Made by a program: the position numbers and the translations under genes. The notes under the pieces were generated by a model. The model was not told the origin of the DNA, did not search any database, and was given only the letters and a program-made list of their open reading frames with translations. Positions 1 through 10,973 of a DNA stretch of 64,000 nucleotides are shown here, in pieces (positions within the stretch are counted from its first letter, which is position 1; each line of letters starts with the position of its first letter). The stretch is from Lophium mytilinum (Eukaryota; Ascomycota; Dothideomycetes; Mytilinidiales; Mytilinidiaceae), in NCBI GenBank assembly GCA_010093605.1, contig MU004193.1, positions 999,520 to 1,063,519 on the forward strand, in the 5' to 3' direction.

Positions 1-583
1 TGATGAAGAAGAACGAAGCAAAGTATGCTCAGGTTGTTGATCCTGAGAAGATCGCCGACATTTTAGGTATCAGCAGTGTTATGGTCCAGGACATGAGCGG
101 CAAACGGTACTATCACCTAGCTTATCGTCTTGTTTCATATACTTTCCTAAAGCTGACTAAACTTAGATTCAATAACTACCACTTCAACATGGAGACAATG
201 ACCTCCTTCGAGGGAGACACTGGACCGTACCTCCAGTACTCGCACGCTCGGCTATGCTCGATGTTTTCCAAGGCAGGCGTTCCAGCTTCTGACTTTGAGT
301 CGGCAGATCTCAGTCTTATGATTGGACCTCACGCAATCAACCTGGTTCGGCTTCTTGCTCGATTCCCGGACACGATTCAAAATAATCTGAAGACACACGA
401 ACCTACTACGGTCTTAACCTATCTCTTTCGCCTGACACATGCTCTGAATAGCAGCTAAGATGTGCTCAAGGTGATTGGAAGTGGCCAGAGCTGATGAAGA
501 CTCGGTTGGCATTGTATGATGCAACAGGATCAGTGATCAACAGCGGAATGCGTCGTCTCGGCCTCAACCCGGTCGAACGGTCA
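1..583 (+). pseudogene. Arginyl-tRNA synthetase (cytosolic type), decayed 3' fragment
   Basis: The translation carries the C-terminal half of a cytosolic ArgRS, including the class-I ArgRS block MTSFEGDTGPYLQYSHARL and the tail blocks TVLTYLFRLTHAL and RLALYDA...GMRRLGLNPVER. A 60-nt intron (107-166, GT...CTGAC...TTAG) interrupts the sequence exactly before FNNYHFNME, and its length keeps the frame open. The gene looks broken: a TAA (456-458) stands where the family has the Tyr of SSYDVLK, the following DVLKVIG runs in the same frame, and a frameshift is needed near 490 to reach LMKTRLALYDA in another frame. The usual terminal ERM-stop is replaced by ERS and further sequence. The 5' part lies outside the window, so the copy could be a truncated duplicate of an intact gene elsewhere. 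Family assignment is sure; calling it a pseudogene rests on the stop plus the frameshift. Confidence 0.8.
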
Positions 584-1402
584 GTCTCGGACTCATCCAA
601 CGGTTTTCGTCTGCTAATGCATTTGTTAGTATGTGAGTGCTACACCGTAAAGCTTAAGCAATGGATGGCGGAGCGCTTGCCTCCAGATTTTATCAATGAA
701 TCGGGCTGTGAAGCTTGAACACCTCCTTGCTTCTATGATAGATAGGCCGCCTCCTGACGGTGCATTTCTATCATTTCTACCGTTGACACCACGGAAAACT
801 CTGCTAAAAGCCGGTTGACCGCACAGTTGAAACCGAGGCCAAAGAGCTAGGGAAGTCACGTCAAACGCAGTTCGATGCCTTGCAAAAATAAGATGATGTA
901 GTCAACAATTTCCAAAAGCGATTGACGACTGCGCTGCCATTGGAGCCCTGCTTCTCTGCCTTCGAGCCGGTGACCTACTCATATGGTTCCCAAGTGGCTC
1001 ATTACGATTCGTCATGCGGCTTGCTGAGAATGACGATAGAAGGGACAAGATTACGAGCTACTTTGAGACCGTTTTATTCATTACTTTGATGCGTCCAGCT
1101 TCACGGCCAGCGACTCGATGCCGAAGACGTGGTTCAAGATGACCTCAAATCACGTCGGATTAACGAGAAGAAATAGATAGGTGACCAAATATGTATTGAC
1201 GTGAGTAGGGTGACATGAAGAGGTGAACGTTGCGGGCAGCATCCCTGTCTGACGCTAGAGCTAAAGCGGAATCATGTTGACATTTTTCTCGCACAGCAAC
1301 CGAGCCGAACTTTTCAACCTCACCAAACATCCTCAACCACCACCGCCCACTCACGCATCTCGGTCCTACACTCCTGGGAGTCGAGTTCCTAAGGCAGCAA
1401 TA
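584..1402. other. Intergenic stretch between ArgRS remnant and haspin
   Basis: No convincing coding frame. Short frames at 626-859 (-) and 1160-1486 (-) have no recognisable motif. The part after 1260 is the haspin promoter and leader. Confidence 0.5.
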
Positions 1403-3388
1403 ATGCCTCGCAAGCAGGTCTACGGCAAACGTGCCCCGGCCATGTCGCTCTTTTCGAATATTCTTGATTCCTCGAGCCCGGAGCAATTAGATGTGAACGC
1501 ACCACGACGTCGGAGGATGCCAGGGGAGAAAAGGGCTGCGAAGAAGACAGAAACCGAGCTGAAAGATATAAAGAATGAAAGGATACAGGAGGCGGAAGTT
1601 GCGAAGCAAGAGGCGGTCAAGACACAAGGGCATGAGGATACTGCACTGGGCGATATTGAGAACCAGATGGAGAGCTTGAAACTTGAGGCTGCAGATACAG
1701 AAGCGCGATCGAAAGAGAGTTCGAAAGAGAAGAAGGCTAGGAAAGCGCTGAGAACAAAGGATGCGAATTCGAACCCGGTCGCTACGGAGGGGATCAAGCA
1801 GAAACGACGCATAAAACCTACATCTGTGATCATACCGGTGGATACAGAATCCCATAATGAGGTGCCTGTGGAGATAGCTCTAAAAGAGATGCCACTAGCA
1901 GAGCAACCTCTAGATGCCCTAGCCAAGTTGGCGATACGCCCGAAGTCGTCACATGAAAACCACCAGGTCCAAGCCCAAGCTGCAATCCTTCCTAAACAAC
2001 ATGTGGAAGACAAGTATACACATATACGGCCACTCCTCGACCTTTGCAGCGATCCTGCTGCACGACAAGCCCCAACACCGTTCTCGTCCTGGTCCTCAAA
2101 GCTCGAACCCCACTTCGACGTTTCCAAGATCGCCGAAGCCTCCTACGGCGAAGTCTACCGACTCTCCCTAAAATCCTCCATCCCCGGCTTCACAAAAGCA
2201 GACGAGTCGGTACTCAAAATAATGGCTCTAAAGCCATCACCAGAACTATGTCCAATTATCTCCGAAGATGGTACGATGTCTAAAGCCGACCTTGCTCGCC
2301 AGGGTAAAATAGGTTGGATGTCTTCGCCCGCATCCGTGCTATCGGAAGTCCAACTCCTCCAGCTCATGACGCCGATACCTGGCTTCACGAACTTCCGCGA
2401 GTTGCGGATACTCGAAGGCCGCCCAGCACCCGCATTCGTTACAGCATGGAAGGCATGGAACAAGAGCAAGATCAAGGGCGAGAAGAGTGTTTTCCCAGAC
2501 CCAAGCCGCAAAGCTAATTATGACGAAAACCAACTATGGGCCGTTGTCGAAATGCAGGACGCTGGGTGCGATCTCGAGAACATCGAGTTACGAGACATTT
2601 GGAGTGTGTGGGACGTATTCTGGGGCGTGGCGCTCGCCATCGGCAAGGGAGAAAAAGGCGTCCGCTTTGAACACCGCGATCTTCATCTCGGAAACATTTG
2701 TATCCGCTCGTGTCGATCACCATCAGAAGATGCCGAGAACACAGACCCAGCGTCCGCTCTCACTGCCCAGAAGATTCGCAATACGCACCGCAAACTCGGC
2801 TTCACGGGCCTCGAAACTACGATTATCGACTACACCCTCTCTCGCGCTGACATCGCCGACTCTCCGGCGCCTGCTGTACAGGATGTGGCCTTCCTGGACC
2901 TCGAGGCTGACCCCGCCATCTTCAGCGCCGACGCGACGTATGAGTACCAGTACGAGATATATCGCCACATGCGCTCGGCCATCTACTACGGTCGTCCACT
3001 CGCTTTCACCTCTCCAGATCCTTTAACCCTCCCCGCCCACCTCCTTAAAGCAACCACGTGGCGAGAATTCCATCCCATCACGAATCTTATCTGGCTCCAC
3101 TTCTTGCTGCATAAGCTCCTCGAAAACGTGGTCTGGCCGTCGAGCGATCCGGAGCTCGAGATCACGTTGGCGAGGGTGGACGGAAAGGTAAAGAGGGCGG
3201 AGCGGAGGGCGCGAAAGATCGAGCGAGCGTTGGTAGCATTAAGGGACATGTTAGATCCGGAGGTGCTCGGAGATCACGGAGACGAAAGGGGCGTGGCCAG
3301 TGTAGGGGAGCTAGTCGCGGTTGCGTTGGTGGAGGGGTGGTTGGGCGAGGAGGATGTGGTGGGTATTGCTGGAGAGGGCAGTTGGTGA
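1403..3388 (+). CDS. Haspin-type histone H3 Thr-3 kinase
   Basis: Single-exon gene of 661 residues. Haspin phosphorylates histone H3 at Thr3 in mitosis, marking centromeres for the chromosomal passenger complex. The start at 1403 gives MPRKQVYGKR, the N-terminal KxYGKR-type motif I associate with fungal haspins; an in-frame ATG at 1274 would add 43 unlike residues. Residues 50-230 are charged and disordered (coiled-coil-like). The atypical kinase domain starts near 236: a glycine-loop equivalent (IAEASYGEVYRL, 243-254), a VLKIM lysine (K272), the catalytic loop HRDLHLGN (424-431), and IIDYTLSR (DYT at 476-478) in place of DFG, the haspin hallmark. The block ending in LIWLHFLLHKLL is also typical. 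No defect is seen, so the enzyme should be active. Confidence 0.93.
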   Translation: MPRKQVYGKRAPAMSLFSNILDSSSPEQLDVNAPRRRRMPGEKRAAKKTETELKDIKNERIQEAEVAKQEAVKTQGHEDTALGDIENQMESLKLEAADTEARSKESSKEKKARKALRTKDANSNPVATEGIKQKRRIKPTSVIIPVDTESHNEVPVEIALKEMPLAEQPLDALAKLAIRPKSSHENHQVQAQAAILPKQHVEDKYTHIRPLLDLCSDPAARQAPTPFSSWSSKLEPHFDVSKIAEASYGEVYRLSLKSSIPGFTKADESVLKIMALKPSPELCPIISEDGTMSKADLARQGKIGWMSSPASVLSEVQLLQLMTPIPGFTNFRELRILEGRPAPAFVTAWKAWNKSKIKGEKSVFPDPSRKANYDENQLWAVVEMQDAGCDLENIELRDIWSVWDVFWGVALAIGKGEKGVRFEHRDLHLGNICIRSCRSPSEDAENTDPASALTAQKIRNTHRKLGFTGLETTIIDYTLSRADIADSPAPAVQDVAFLDLEADPAIFSADATYEYQYEIYRHMRSAIYYGRPLAFTSPDPLTLPAHLLKATTWREFHPITNLIWLHFLLHKLLENVVWPSSDPELEITLARVDGKVKRAERRARKIERALVALRDMLDPEVLGDHGDERGVASVGELVAVALVEGWLGEEDVVGIAGEGSW

Positions 3389-4560
3389 AGGTTCTGACGA
3401 TGAGATGATTGGAGTTTGGGTGTGTGGGCCAGATGAGTGGGTGCATTAAGCGGTTTTCTGAGCTTTGGATGCATTGCGAGCGGCATGATTGACGTGACCC
3501 AGACGGAATTATGAAATGCATGTAGCATCTGCTATCTTCCCAGGAAAATACGAGACTTTTCAATCCTTCAATCACGAACTTCTCTCATTTCCACCCCCTC
3601 TTAGTCATCAACTACTTTCCTCGTTGCTATAAAACCAAACTACCTGTCCCTTATAGAGTTTTTCCTTGGTGCGTTAGGAGGCCATGCTGGGGCTGGGATG
3701 AAAAATGCCCAATCGATCATTTCATGGGCGCTCGGAGAATTTTCAGTCTCAAAATACTTGCATCTCATGGACTACCCAGACAATGATACCCACCACCGTC
3801 CCCCCTTCCTTTCCACGTTCTTCCCCTTTATCAATCTACCTCATCCTCGTCTCAAAAACATGCACACCATCACCAAACATCCCCGCCGATACCGAAACTC
3901 CGACAATCTCCACCGCCCAGCCATCACGTTGTTGATAGAAAAGTTTTGATCCGCCAACACACAGAGCCGCCATTAAATGATGCGACAACCTATGTTAATT
4001 CCCCGCGTTCATTCTGCCAGCTCCTTGAGTTCTCGAGGAAAGATTTGAAAGAGGAGAGGGAATATATAGCTGAGAAAAGCGACTGTCACGTGGGCGTCAT
4101 GTGGATGTCATAGGCTAACTCCGAGTGATGCTGCAAGGGGGATAGTAGGCGTTGGGAGAGTATTTAGATGGTTTGGGTTGAGATGGATTACTTTTTGTCG
4201 CCCTTCGATCCGCTCGTCTTCTTTGTGCGTTTATGCGGAGCAAGGTGAATACATATCCTCTTCGATGCAGGAGGGGCGGCCATTACGTCTCATGCCTAGA
4301 GACTCACAAAAAGACAGCAGGAGACTTTGTTGCTCCACCACTTGTCTTCGCTGTTGCACGTTGAAGGTCTCTGCATATCTAGAAAACTGCGTTACTCATT
4401 CGCTAAAATACGCTTCTAAACGCCGCCGCGAGTCTTTGCAACTACTCAACATCATCTCCTCTCACTACCCGTCACTCACATTCCATGATAACCCTCCGCA
4501 TCACCACATTTCGCTGAACCCCCTCCAGCCATCCTACTTCTCCACCAACATAATTCAACT
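3389..4560. other. Non-coding stretch downstream of haspin
   Basis: No supported gene. Pyrimidine-rich on the + strand from about 3780. A frame at 4178-4564 (+) is low in complexity and matches nothing I recognise. CACGTGGGCG and CATGTGG motifs occur near 4087-4103. Confidence 0.5.
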
Positions 4561-5560
4561 TTAGATTGGATTTTGAACCCTCCTACCTCCACCACCACCA
4601 TGTAGAGCGGAAGGCATTTGTTTTGCCCTCCTCCCCATCCTCCATGTCATCCCCCTTGTCACCATGTTGATCTCACCCGCCCTCTCCACGGTCATCGCAT
4701 TCTGGGAATCGCGGTTTCGATACTCCAACCATGGCTCCGGACAAGGCCAGATTCTGCACAGCCCCTCCTCTCGACTCCACTCCATACGGTGATATGGTCA
4801 CGCTTTTTATTCTTCCTCCATAACCCGACGTTGGTTTCGAGATTGATCTCCCCAGCCCTCTCCACCACCATGAGATTCTCTGGATTCCGCTTTCGATCCC
4901 CCAACCATGCGTTTCGGAGATCGGTTATTTTGCACCTCATCACCTCTCGAATCTACTCCATAATCTGACTTTGGTCGAGTTTTCATCCTTCCCCATCGTT
5001 GTGACGAAGGGGTTATTTTGCACTAACGGTGCTCCACACCATGGATAACCCGGTTCAGCTTTTTTGATCCTCCAACCATAAATTCTGCTGATTTATGTTT
5101 TTGCACGACGCCACCTCTCGACACCACTCCATAACGGCTTTAGTAGCTCTGGTTTTGATCCTCCTCCCATGGTTTGATTTTGGTGATGTTTTTGCACTCC
5201 AACACCAGAGCACTCCACACCATCGGCAATAATGGTCTCCTGGTTTTGACCTCTACCCATAACTGGTTCGAGGGTAAGGTTTTGCACCGGCACTAGTCCC
5301 TCCACTCCACTCCACACCATAGCTCCATTGGATAGATTCTTTTGATCCACCACCAACCCCCTCCATGAAGCCAACAGTCTTGATTGAGTTGAACCTCCAC
5401 ACCATTGCAATCTTTTCTCGCAGGTCTTGCTCCACGCCATTCTCCTGTCGGGCGTGGAGTGTTTTGATCCCTCCCCTCCACCCATCAGTTGTACTAAGCC
5501 ATGGATTTTGATCCCTCTCCCTCCACTCCACGTTTCCTCCCCTCCTTGCTGAGTGTCGAA
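4561..5560. repeat. Degenerate ~88-bp tandem repeat array
   Basis: The + strand alternates two short anchors separated by pyrimidine-rich filler: TTTTGCAC, near 4928, 5017, 5099, 5189 and 5280, and TTTTGATCC or close variants, near 5063, 5153, 5244, 5337, 5461 and 5504. Spacings are about 82-95 bp early on. CTCCACACCAT or a variant lies between them, for example at 5031, 5213, 5313 and 5393. The copies are strongly diverged, so the left edge (about 4561) is approximate. Minus-strand frames here repeat MVWSGVE-like words only because of the repeat; I do not call a gene. A related copy lies at 16500-16810. Confidence 0.65.
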
Positions 5561-6351
5561 GTCGGGGACGACCTGGGGTTTTATACCCTCGAGGATGGGA
5601 CAAGTTTAGGTGGCACGTGGGAGGGGCGGGGGCGTGTGATGTGGCATGGTCAGCTGGGGGGAGGCGGTGAGGGGAGGGGATGCAGAGGACGTTGCGCTGT
5701 CAATGCCATGTGATAGTCTACGTAGATGGATGTGGAGAGGTAGATGTGGATAGGGAAATGCATATTCGGAAGGAGGAAGGTCTGGTGAGTTTGATATGCT
5801 TAAAGGTAAAAGCAGTATGATCATGAGATGCGTGAGAGACGTTGAATATGAACAGGAACCTGAGCGCGAGAACAGGAATGTTATACGTTGAGTGAAACAA
5901 TTGCAGAAAATCAGGACCTGACATACATTGTGGAGTTAGTGTCGAGACATCACCATCACGAGCAACCAACAGAGTGTTCATAATATACAACCATAGTAAG
6001 CTGCAAGTATGTGTATTCGCATATCGAATCGGCCGGTACCTGATTCCAGACAAAACACCACCACCCTCCCACGTCATGAAATCATTCCCAATCCGATCCA
6101 GTCCATAAGCGACGGCACCGAAGTGCGTCAAAAGCAAATACCAGAAACGCCATTATACCGTAACCGGGTGTCGGTGAACCTCGAAGCAGAGCAGAGCAAA
6201 GCAGAGCATAGAAGTTGAGCAAGAAGGACCTCCGTCGCCCATCCGACATTATGAACCTGGGCGCAAGAAAAGCCAGCCCATACCCGTGTTGTCGTAGAGT
6301 AAGGCAGAGTAGACGACGGGCAGAGTATAGAGTAGGTAGGTGTGAATTGCT
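5561..6351. other. Non-coding stretch 3' of histone H4
   Basis: G-rich tract at about 5600-5690, otherwise ordinary sequence. It lies downstream of the minus-strand H4 gene and probably holds its 3' UTR and terminator. No gene supported. Confidence 0.5.
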
Positions 6352-6939
<588 letters not shown>

Positions 6940-9133
6940 GATGAACAGGTATTGTGGTTGGAGTTATTTGATGAGGCTGATGATTGAACACACGCGTCGG
7001 GACGTGTGGTGATGGATTTGGCGGGTGGCGGTGGTGTGGATGGATGCGGGTTGCGAGACTTGGAAGAGGAAGAAGAATTTGGCGGGCAGCGGGAGTTTAA
7101 GTAGGCGGGCGAGGGCGGGCGGTGATCCAGGCAGGCAGCGCTCGCTGTGTGGTTGGCGCTAGGCTGGTTGGGGCAGGGGCGGGCGGGAACATGAATGCAA
7201 TTGCCCCCTCGCGCAACCGAAACAACTGCGTCTTACGATGTGCTGCTTTCCAGCGCTTTGAAAAGAGCCTTGGCGCTCTCTTTCTCGCGCTGATTCTGAG
7301 CATTTATGCGCTAGCGACCAAAGCGGTGCGTTAGCCGAGGGGACCCCTGTCGGAACATCAACATCGCCAGCCGCATCAATGTGACAGCAGGACTGGAAGA
7401 GGACAGTCACGGTCGGATAAGCGAGGAAAGACTATGGAATCACGCAGAGAGCTGGCTAGATCACAGCCTATGGCCTGGAATTGCTCGCTAGACGACTTTC
7501 ATCGATCTACAGCCTTCGAAGAGTCCAGCAGCGTCCTCAGCTCCTCATAAAGCCCTCCGCTCTCTCATCTCAAGTAGCGAAGGTAATCGCATAGGTGAAG
7601 AAGGTAACTCGTAGATTCTACTATAGAGAGCATGTGAACAATCAAACTGGCAAACCTATCTATCCGCCATATTCCTCTCTTCCCCTCCTACTACCATCCT
7701 GTCCCCCAAACCCCCCGATCTCTCACCACCCCTTTCTCCTCCTCACCCCCTCGCCACCCCTCCCAGCACCTGTGACTCACTCACTCGAGCCCCTCACCCA
7801 GAGAAGAGCAGCTAGCTAGGCTGCAACGCAGGACTCGCGCGGCAGCTGCGGCATCTAGGTCCGAACTCACCAACCATCTTCCGCACTAGGACCCTTCTGG
7901 TGCTCCATAACCCTTCTCTCATCCCGCCTAGCCTTGTCTGTACCGGTGCCCCGCATGTCCTCTACGCGCTCTGCTGTAATGTGTCTCAGAGGCCTGAAAA
8001 TGCCGCAAGATGCCCCGGATGGGACAATCTAGCGCTATAGAGGTAGTCTTTGATGCCCCCTCCCCATGTTGCCCCTCTTGCGCAGACAAACGATGGGGAG
8101 ATCGAAACCCGTCTACCCTAGCTGATCATGCGTATACCCAAGACGCGACGGAGTAGCTCTGTACTGTGACTTGCCGTTTTCAGGTTGCCACTGGAAGGGC
8201 CCTTGGGAAACGAAAAGGCTTGAGGATAGACGCAGTATAAGATGAGGCAGTGGATGTATCGAAGTTATTCTGGCGGTGCGCGGAGATGTAGGCGAAGGAA
8301 ATCCTTACATCTTGCAGGGGGGGCCGAGAAGTGTCGCTGGTCTTCGCCGGAGGGATGGTGTGTCTTCGAGAATTCGTAGAGAAAGTCCCCCCCGCTGGTT
8401 GACATGCCACGTCGGGAGATGATTAGCGCTTGCTGAAATGGGTAGGCATACGAGTAGTCTAGATTACCCACCTCCTAGTAGGGTGTATCTCCTAGACAAG
8501 TGCAGCATAAACTGCGTCGGCTGGGTTGACGATCTAAGGCCCTCTTCACGTACCGTAAGCCTACCCTAGCATTAGCTCGAAATCATGCACATCCAACACA
8601 TGAGTCACATCCCCAGACCGCTTGTGCTAGAAGCCCGAGGGGCTAAAATTGATATCTACTAAAGTCGAATCGAATATTAGCCTACCCCGTCCCCCCTCCG
8701 TAACAACCCCAAAAAGCAAGAAAACCCCAAGCAATAAGAGGAAAAGAAGACCAAAAGAAAGCCCCATCTTACGCGCTCCACCAATGCTAGTCGTAAAAGT
8801 CATGTCATGACAAAGCCTGCCCTCCCACCAGCTGGCAGAAGAAAAGCCAAGCCTCGCTCGCCTACCCACCCGCCGCCTCACTCGTTCATGTTCGTCTTTT
8901 GCAAGAAGCAATGCACACAAGCAGCTATGTAGGCACCAGGTCATGTCGTCAGTCGTGAATATCGTCACTATGTGTCCGTGGTATCGTCTTCAAGCTTTCT
9001 GTTGCTGGCTCCAGAAGGGGTATACGCTGGCTGCGTGGAAGCAGCCGGGGAATGCAAAGGAGAGAAGCGCCTGTTCTGTTTGCGTTGATCCAGGAATCTA
9101 TCCCTCGCACATAGGGAGACGTTCTCTGCTCAA
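6940..9133. other. Long non-coding stretch upstream of H4
   Basis: About 2.2 kb between two minus-strand genes with no supported gene. It contains the H4 promoter side (to about 7110) and a strong polypyrimidine tract on the + strand (about 7665-7805). Frames at 8265-8471 and 8627-8968 (-) show no motif. Confidence 0.5.
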
Positions 9134-10973
9134 TCAATACCGTCTTCGGCTGCTGTCATAGGTGATCTCGTGCTCGTAGAAGCGGTCGTCGTACTTTGAT
9201 GGCCGACGGTCGCGGATTTCCTCGCGCTCGAACTCAATCGCCCGGATGCGAGACTGGCGCTTGCGTCGAATGTCGTCTGATAGTTCGACTAGCTGGAGAA
9301 CGTCCTCCTGTGAATTTTGTCAGTGATCATGCATAATTCTCCAGAGATGGCGTTACTTACGTAGCGCAGGTATTCCATAACGTAGAAGAAAAATTCCGTC
9401 TCCTCATAATCGAAACCCATGCTGTCAATGGCTTCCTTCAGCACAAGATCCTTGGTGATCTCGGTCCACATGTCCTTCGTCTTTGGCTTGGAACTGGCTG
9501 GGGCACCGAATCCTGAAGATATCTCCTCATCCCCAGCGATGAACTTGGAGCGACGAACGCCGTTATACGCCTGCCAGGTTACTTCCTGGGCACCACCGCC
9601 CTGGCCCTGCATCTTGACGCGGTTGGTTCCTGGCGGTACGTCGACAATCGCCCAGTCCTTGGTAGCACCGTTGTACGCCTCGCCTATATATGCACGTTCA
9701 GCCGTCTTGCGGGCATAGAATTCAGCCTCCTCCTCAAGATCGTCATTCTGGGTGGTGAAGCGGCGTCTTGGTGCGCTGTACGATCGGCGGCGTTGGGTGC
9801 GGTCGATTTCCCAATCGTCTTCTTTGCGTTCAATCGTCTCGCGCTCGTAAAGGACTTCACGTCTGCCTTCACCTCCACTTCGGCCCCTAGGAATGGTTAG
9901 AAGGTAAATTGTGCGTGCTATGTAAGGGTACTTACTCTCTTCTACGGATCGAAATCTCAAGAGACTCATCGCGTGGAGGAGGAGATGGGGGAGGTGGTGG
10001 GGTTGGCGATCGGGCTCGCTCAATGCCTGCAGTATGTCAGTCCTTCGCTGCTCTAAATATGGCGCTGATCGCCACGGAACATACCATGATCAATGTGGCG
10101 GTGGTGCGTGATGACCTCTTGGATGATGGGTGGTCGAATGATTGGTTCAACGATTGGTTCTGGAGGCGGGGGCGGTGGTGGGGGAGGGGTCGGTGAGCGC
10201 TGTTCCATTCGTCTGATGATGATTTCTTCCTTGATCTCCTCACGCGGAGGCTCGGGACGACGACGGACAGTGAACTCTTCGCGTTCTCGGGCAACAAGCT
10301 CTCCTCGTTCTCTCGGAGGCGGTAAGCTTTTCTCGCGGTTGCGGATGACGATGGAATCTCGCTCGACCTCGCGTTCCCTCCCATGACGGCTCTCTTCTCG
10401 TCGGAAGCTGACTTCATCTCGCTCGAACTCGCGTGATGGGGGCGGTCTGTCGCGATGGCTGTGAGAAAAGGTGATATCTTCTCGTTCAACCTCGCGCTCG
10501 GGTGGGGGGCGGGGTCCACGACGGAAGGTAATGTCATCGCGTTCGACTTCGCGAACCTCTCTAGGTCTGGGACGGGAGCTGTCGCGATGCTTGATGGTGA
10601 TGTCGGTCTCTTCAACCTCACGCTCACGAGGACGAGGTCGCTCGCGCTCTTCACGGCGGATGGTGATATCGTCTCGCTCGATCTCTCTCGATGGTGGCCC
10701 TCGGCCGCCTCGGATCACGAGGGTGTCTTCCTCGACCTCGCGGCGTCGTGGAGGGCCCCTCACTTCTTCCGTGTGCCGATCGCGCACGACGAGAGGGCCA
10801 GCGGCGGTTCTTCCATAGTCCTCACGCAGGAAGTCGGGCACGCTGCGGCGCGGGTTGCCGCGTTGAATGTCGATATCTATATCGTCGTAGCTGGCTACGC
10901 TGCGGCCGCCGCCGTTGCCATAACGCTGGCGCTCTTCGTAGAGTTCAGCGGTGGGATAGCGTCGGGCAGACAT
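9134..10973 (-). CDS. Charged-repeat protein with DUF8035-like C-terminus
   Basis: Four exons (10085-10973, 10026-9936, 9886-9361, 9307-9134) give 559 residues; all introns have GTAAGT or GTATGT donors and keep frame. The start at 10973 gives MSARRYPTAELYEER. Residues about 70-260 are repeats of roughly 20 residues built on the pattern R-E-V-E-R-D-D-I-T-F-R-R with proline/arginine spacers, followed by a polyproline run (PTPPPPPPPPPEP). The C-terminal region holds WAIVDVPPGTNRVKMQ, then KDMWTEITKDLV and ETEFFFYVMEYLRYEDVLQL. From memory this end matches a fungal family of unknown function (DUF8035) found in similar charged, disordered proteins. The high charge and Pro content suggest a scaffold or condensate-type protein; that is inference. 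No enzymatic motif is visible. Confidence 0.85.

Noticed and set aside
5093-5603. Minus-strand frames with repeated MVWSGVE words
   Set aside because: The repetition is explained by the degenerate DNA repeat; stops and frames vary between copies.
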